From Linepithema humile (Eukaryota > Arthropoda > Insecta > Hymenoptera > Formicidae), in contig NC_090132.1 in assembly GCF_040581485.1 (NCBI RefSeq), positions 25,121,911-25,185,910 of the forward strand: a stretch of DNA of 64,000 nt, written 5' to 3'. Below the pieces are notes generated by a model. The model did not search any database. It was not told the DNA's origin and worked only from the letters and a program-made list of their open reading frames with translations. Positions 63,964 through 64,000 of this stretch are shown one piece after another. The translations under genes were made by a program, and so were the position numbers. Within the stretch, counting starts at the first letter, position 1. Each line of letters begins with the position of its first letter.

Positions 63964-64000
63964 GTGCGACTAAGTTTTGGCGAGCTCAAAGAGGACGAAA

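Noticed and set aside
1..64000. tRNA genes, rRNA, CRISPR arrays, telomeric TTAGG arrays and viral or toxin genes
   Set aside because: Scanning by eye found GTTCGA-type words (for example near 5851 and 18389) but no full tRNA fold, and no arrays or viral proteins; weak or decayed copies could be missed.

Overview
The window looks like nuclear DNA of an insect, most likely a hymenopteran (ant, bee or wasp). It is AT-rich with abundant CpG. Its introns are bounded by GT..AG, and it carries single-copy conserved animal genes whose proteins resemble insect orthologues. No bacterial operons, CRISPR arrays, rRNA or convincing tRNA genes were seen. The organism call is inference; the exon structures below were read directly from the sequence.

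Layout. (1) From 1 to about 12.1 kb, + strand: the 3' part of an ELAV/Hu neuronal RNA-binding protein gene (fne/Elavl2 type). Exons at 568-671, 1256-1409, 5022-5280, 8268-8309 and 11310-11634 encode the end of RRM1, RRM2, the hinge and RRM3. A further 39-nt microexon (3445-3483) fits RRM2 in frame, and exon 3 has a second donor 27 nt upstream. The terminal TAG is followed in the same frame by 162 open, coding-like codons ending exactly where GC content falls (12123), which suggests stop-codon readthrough. (2) From 12.1 to about 34.7 kb: no recognisable protein gene. It holds about ten GA-rich tracts all on the + strand, other simple repeats, a diverged tandem duplication, a MITE-like element and an RNA-type hairpin. 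A very long ELAV 3' UTR covering part of this is plausible but unproven. (3) 35169-37858, - strand: complete nine-exon eIF2D gene (581 aa). (4) 38766-40880, + strand: complete three-exon HDHD5/CECR5-like HAD hydrolase (394 aa) with a mitochondrial-type presequence, divergent from eIF2D. (5) 41.2-46.4 kb: intergenic, with two adjacent fold-back elements at 43.45-43.88 kb. (6) 46410-49507, - strand: two-exon gene for an unrecognised 517-aa protein with a signal peptide, a Gln-rich tandem repeat and one membrane segment. (7) 49.5-57.9 kb: intergenic, with one weak ORF. (8) 57938 to the right edge, + strand: first five exons of a Patched-domain (PTCHD/Ptr-like, RND) membrane protein, continuing beyond the window.

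The genes do not form a pathway: a neuronal RNA regulator, a translation factor, a mitochondrial hydrolase, an orphan membrane protein and a sterol-sensing-domain transporter-like protein are simply neighbours. The most interesting biology is the coding versatility of the ELAV gene: microexons, tandem donors and a candidate readthrough extension, all phase-compatible.
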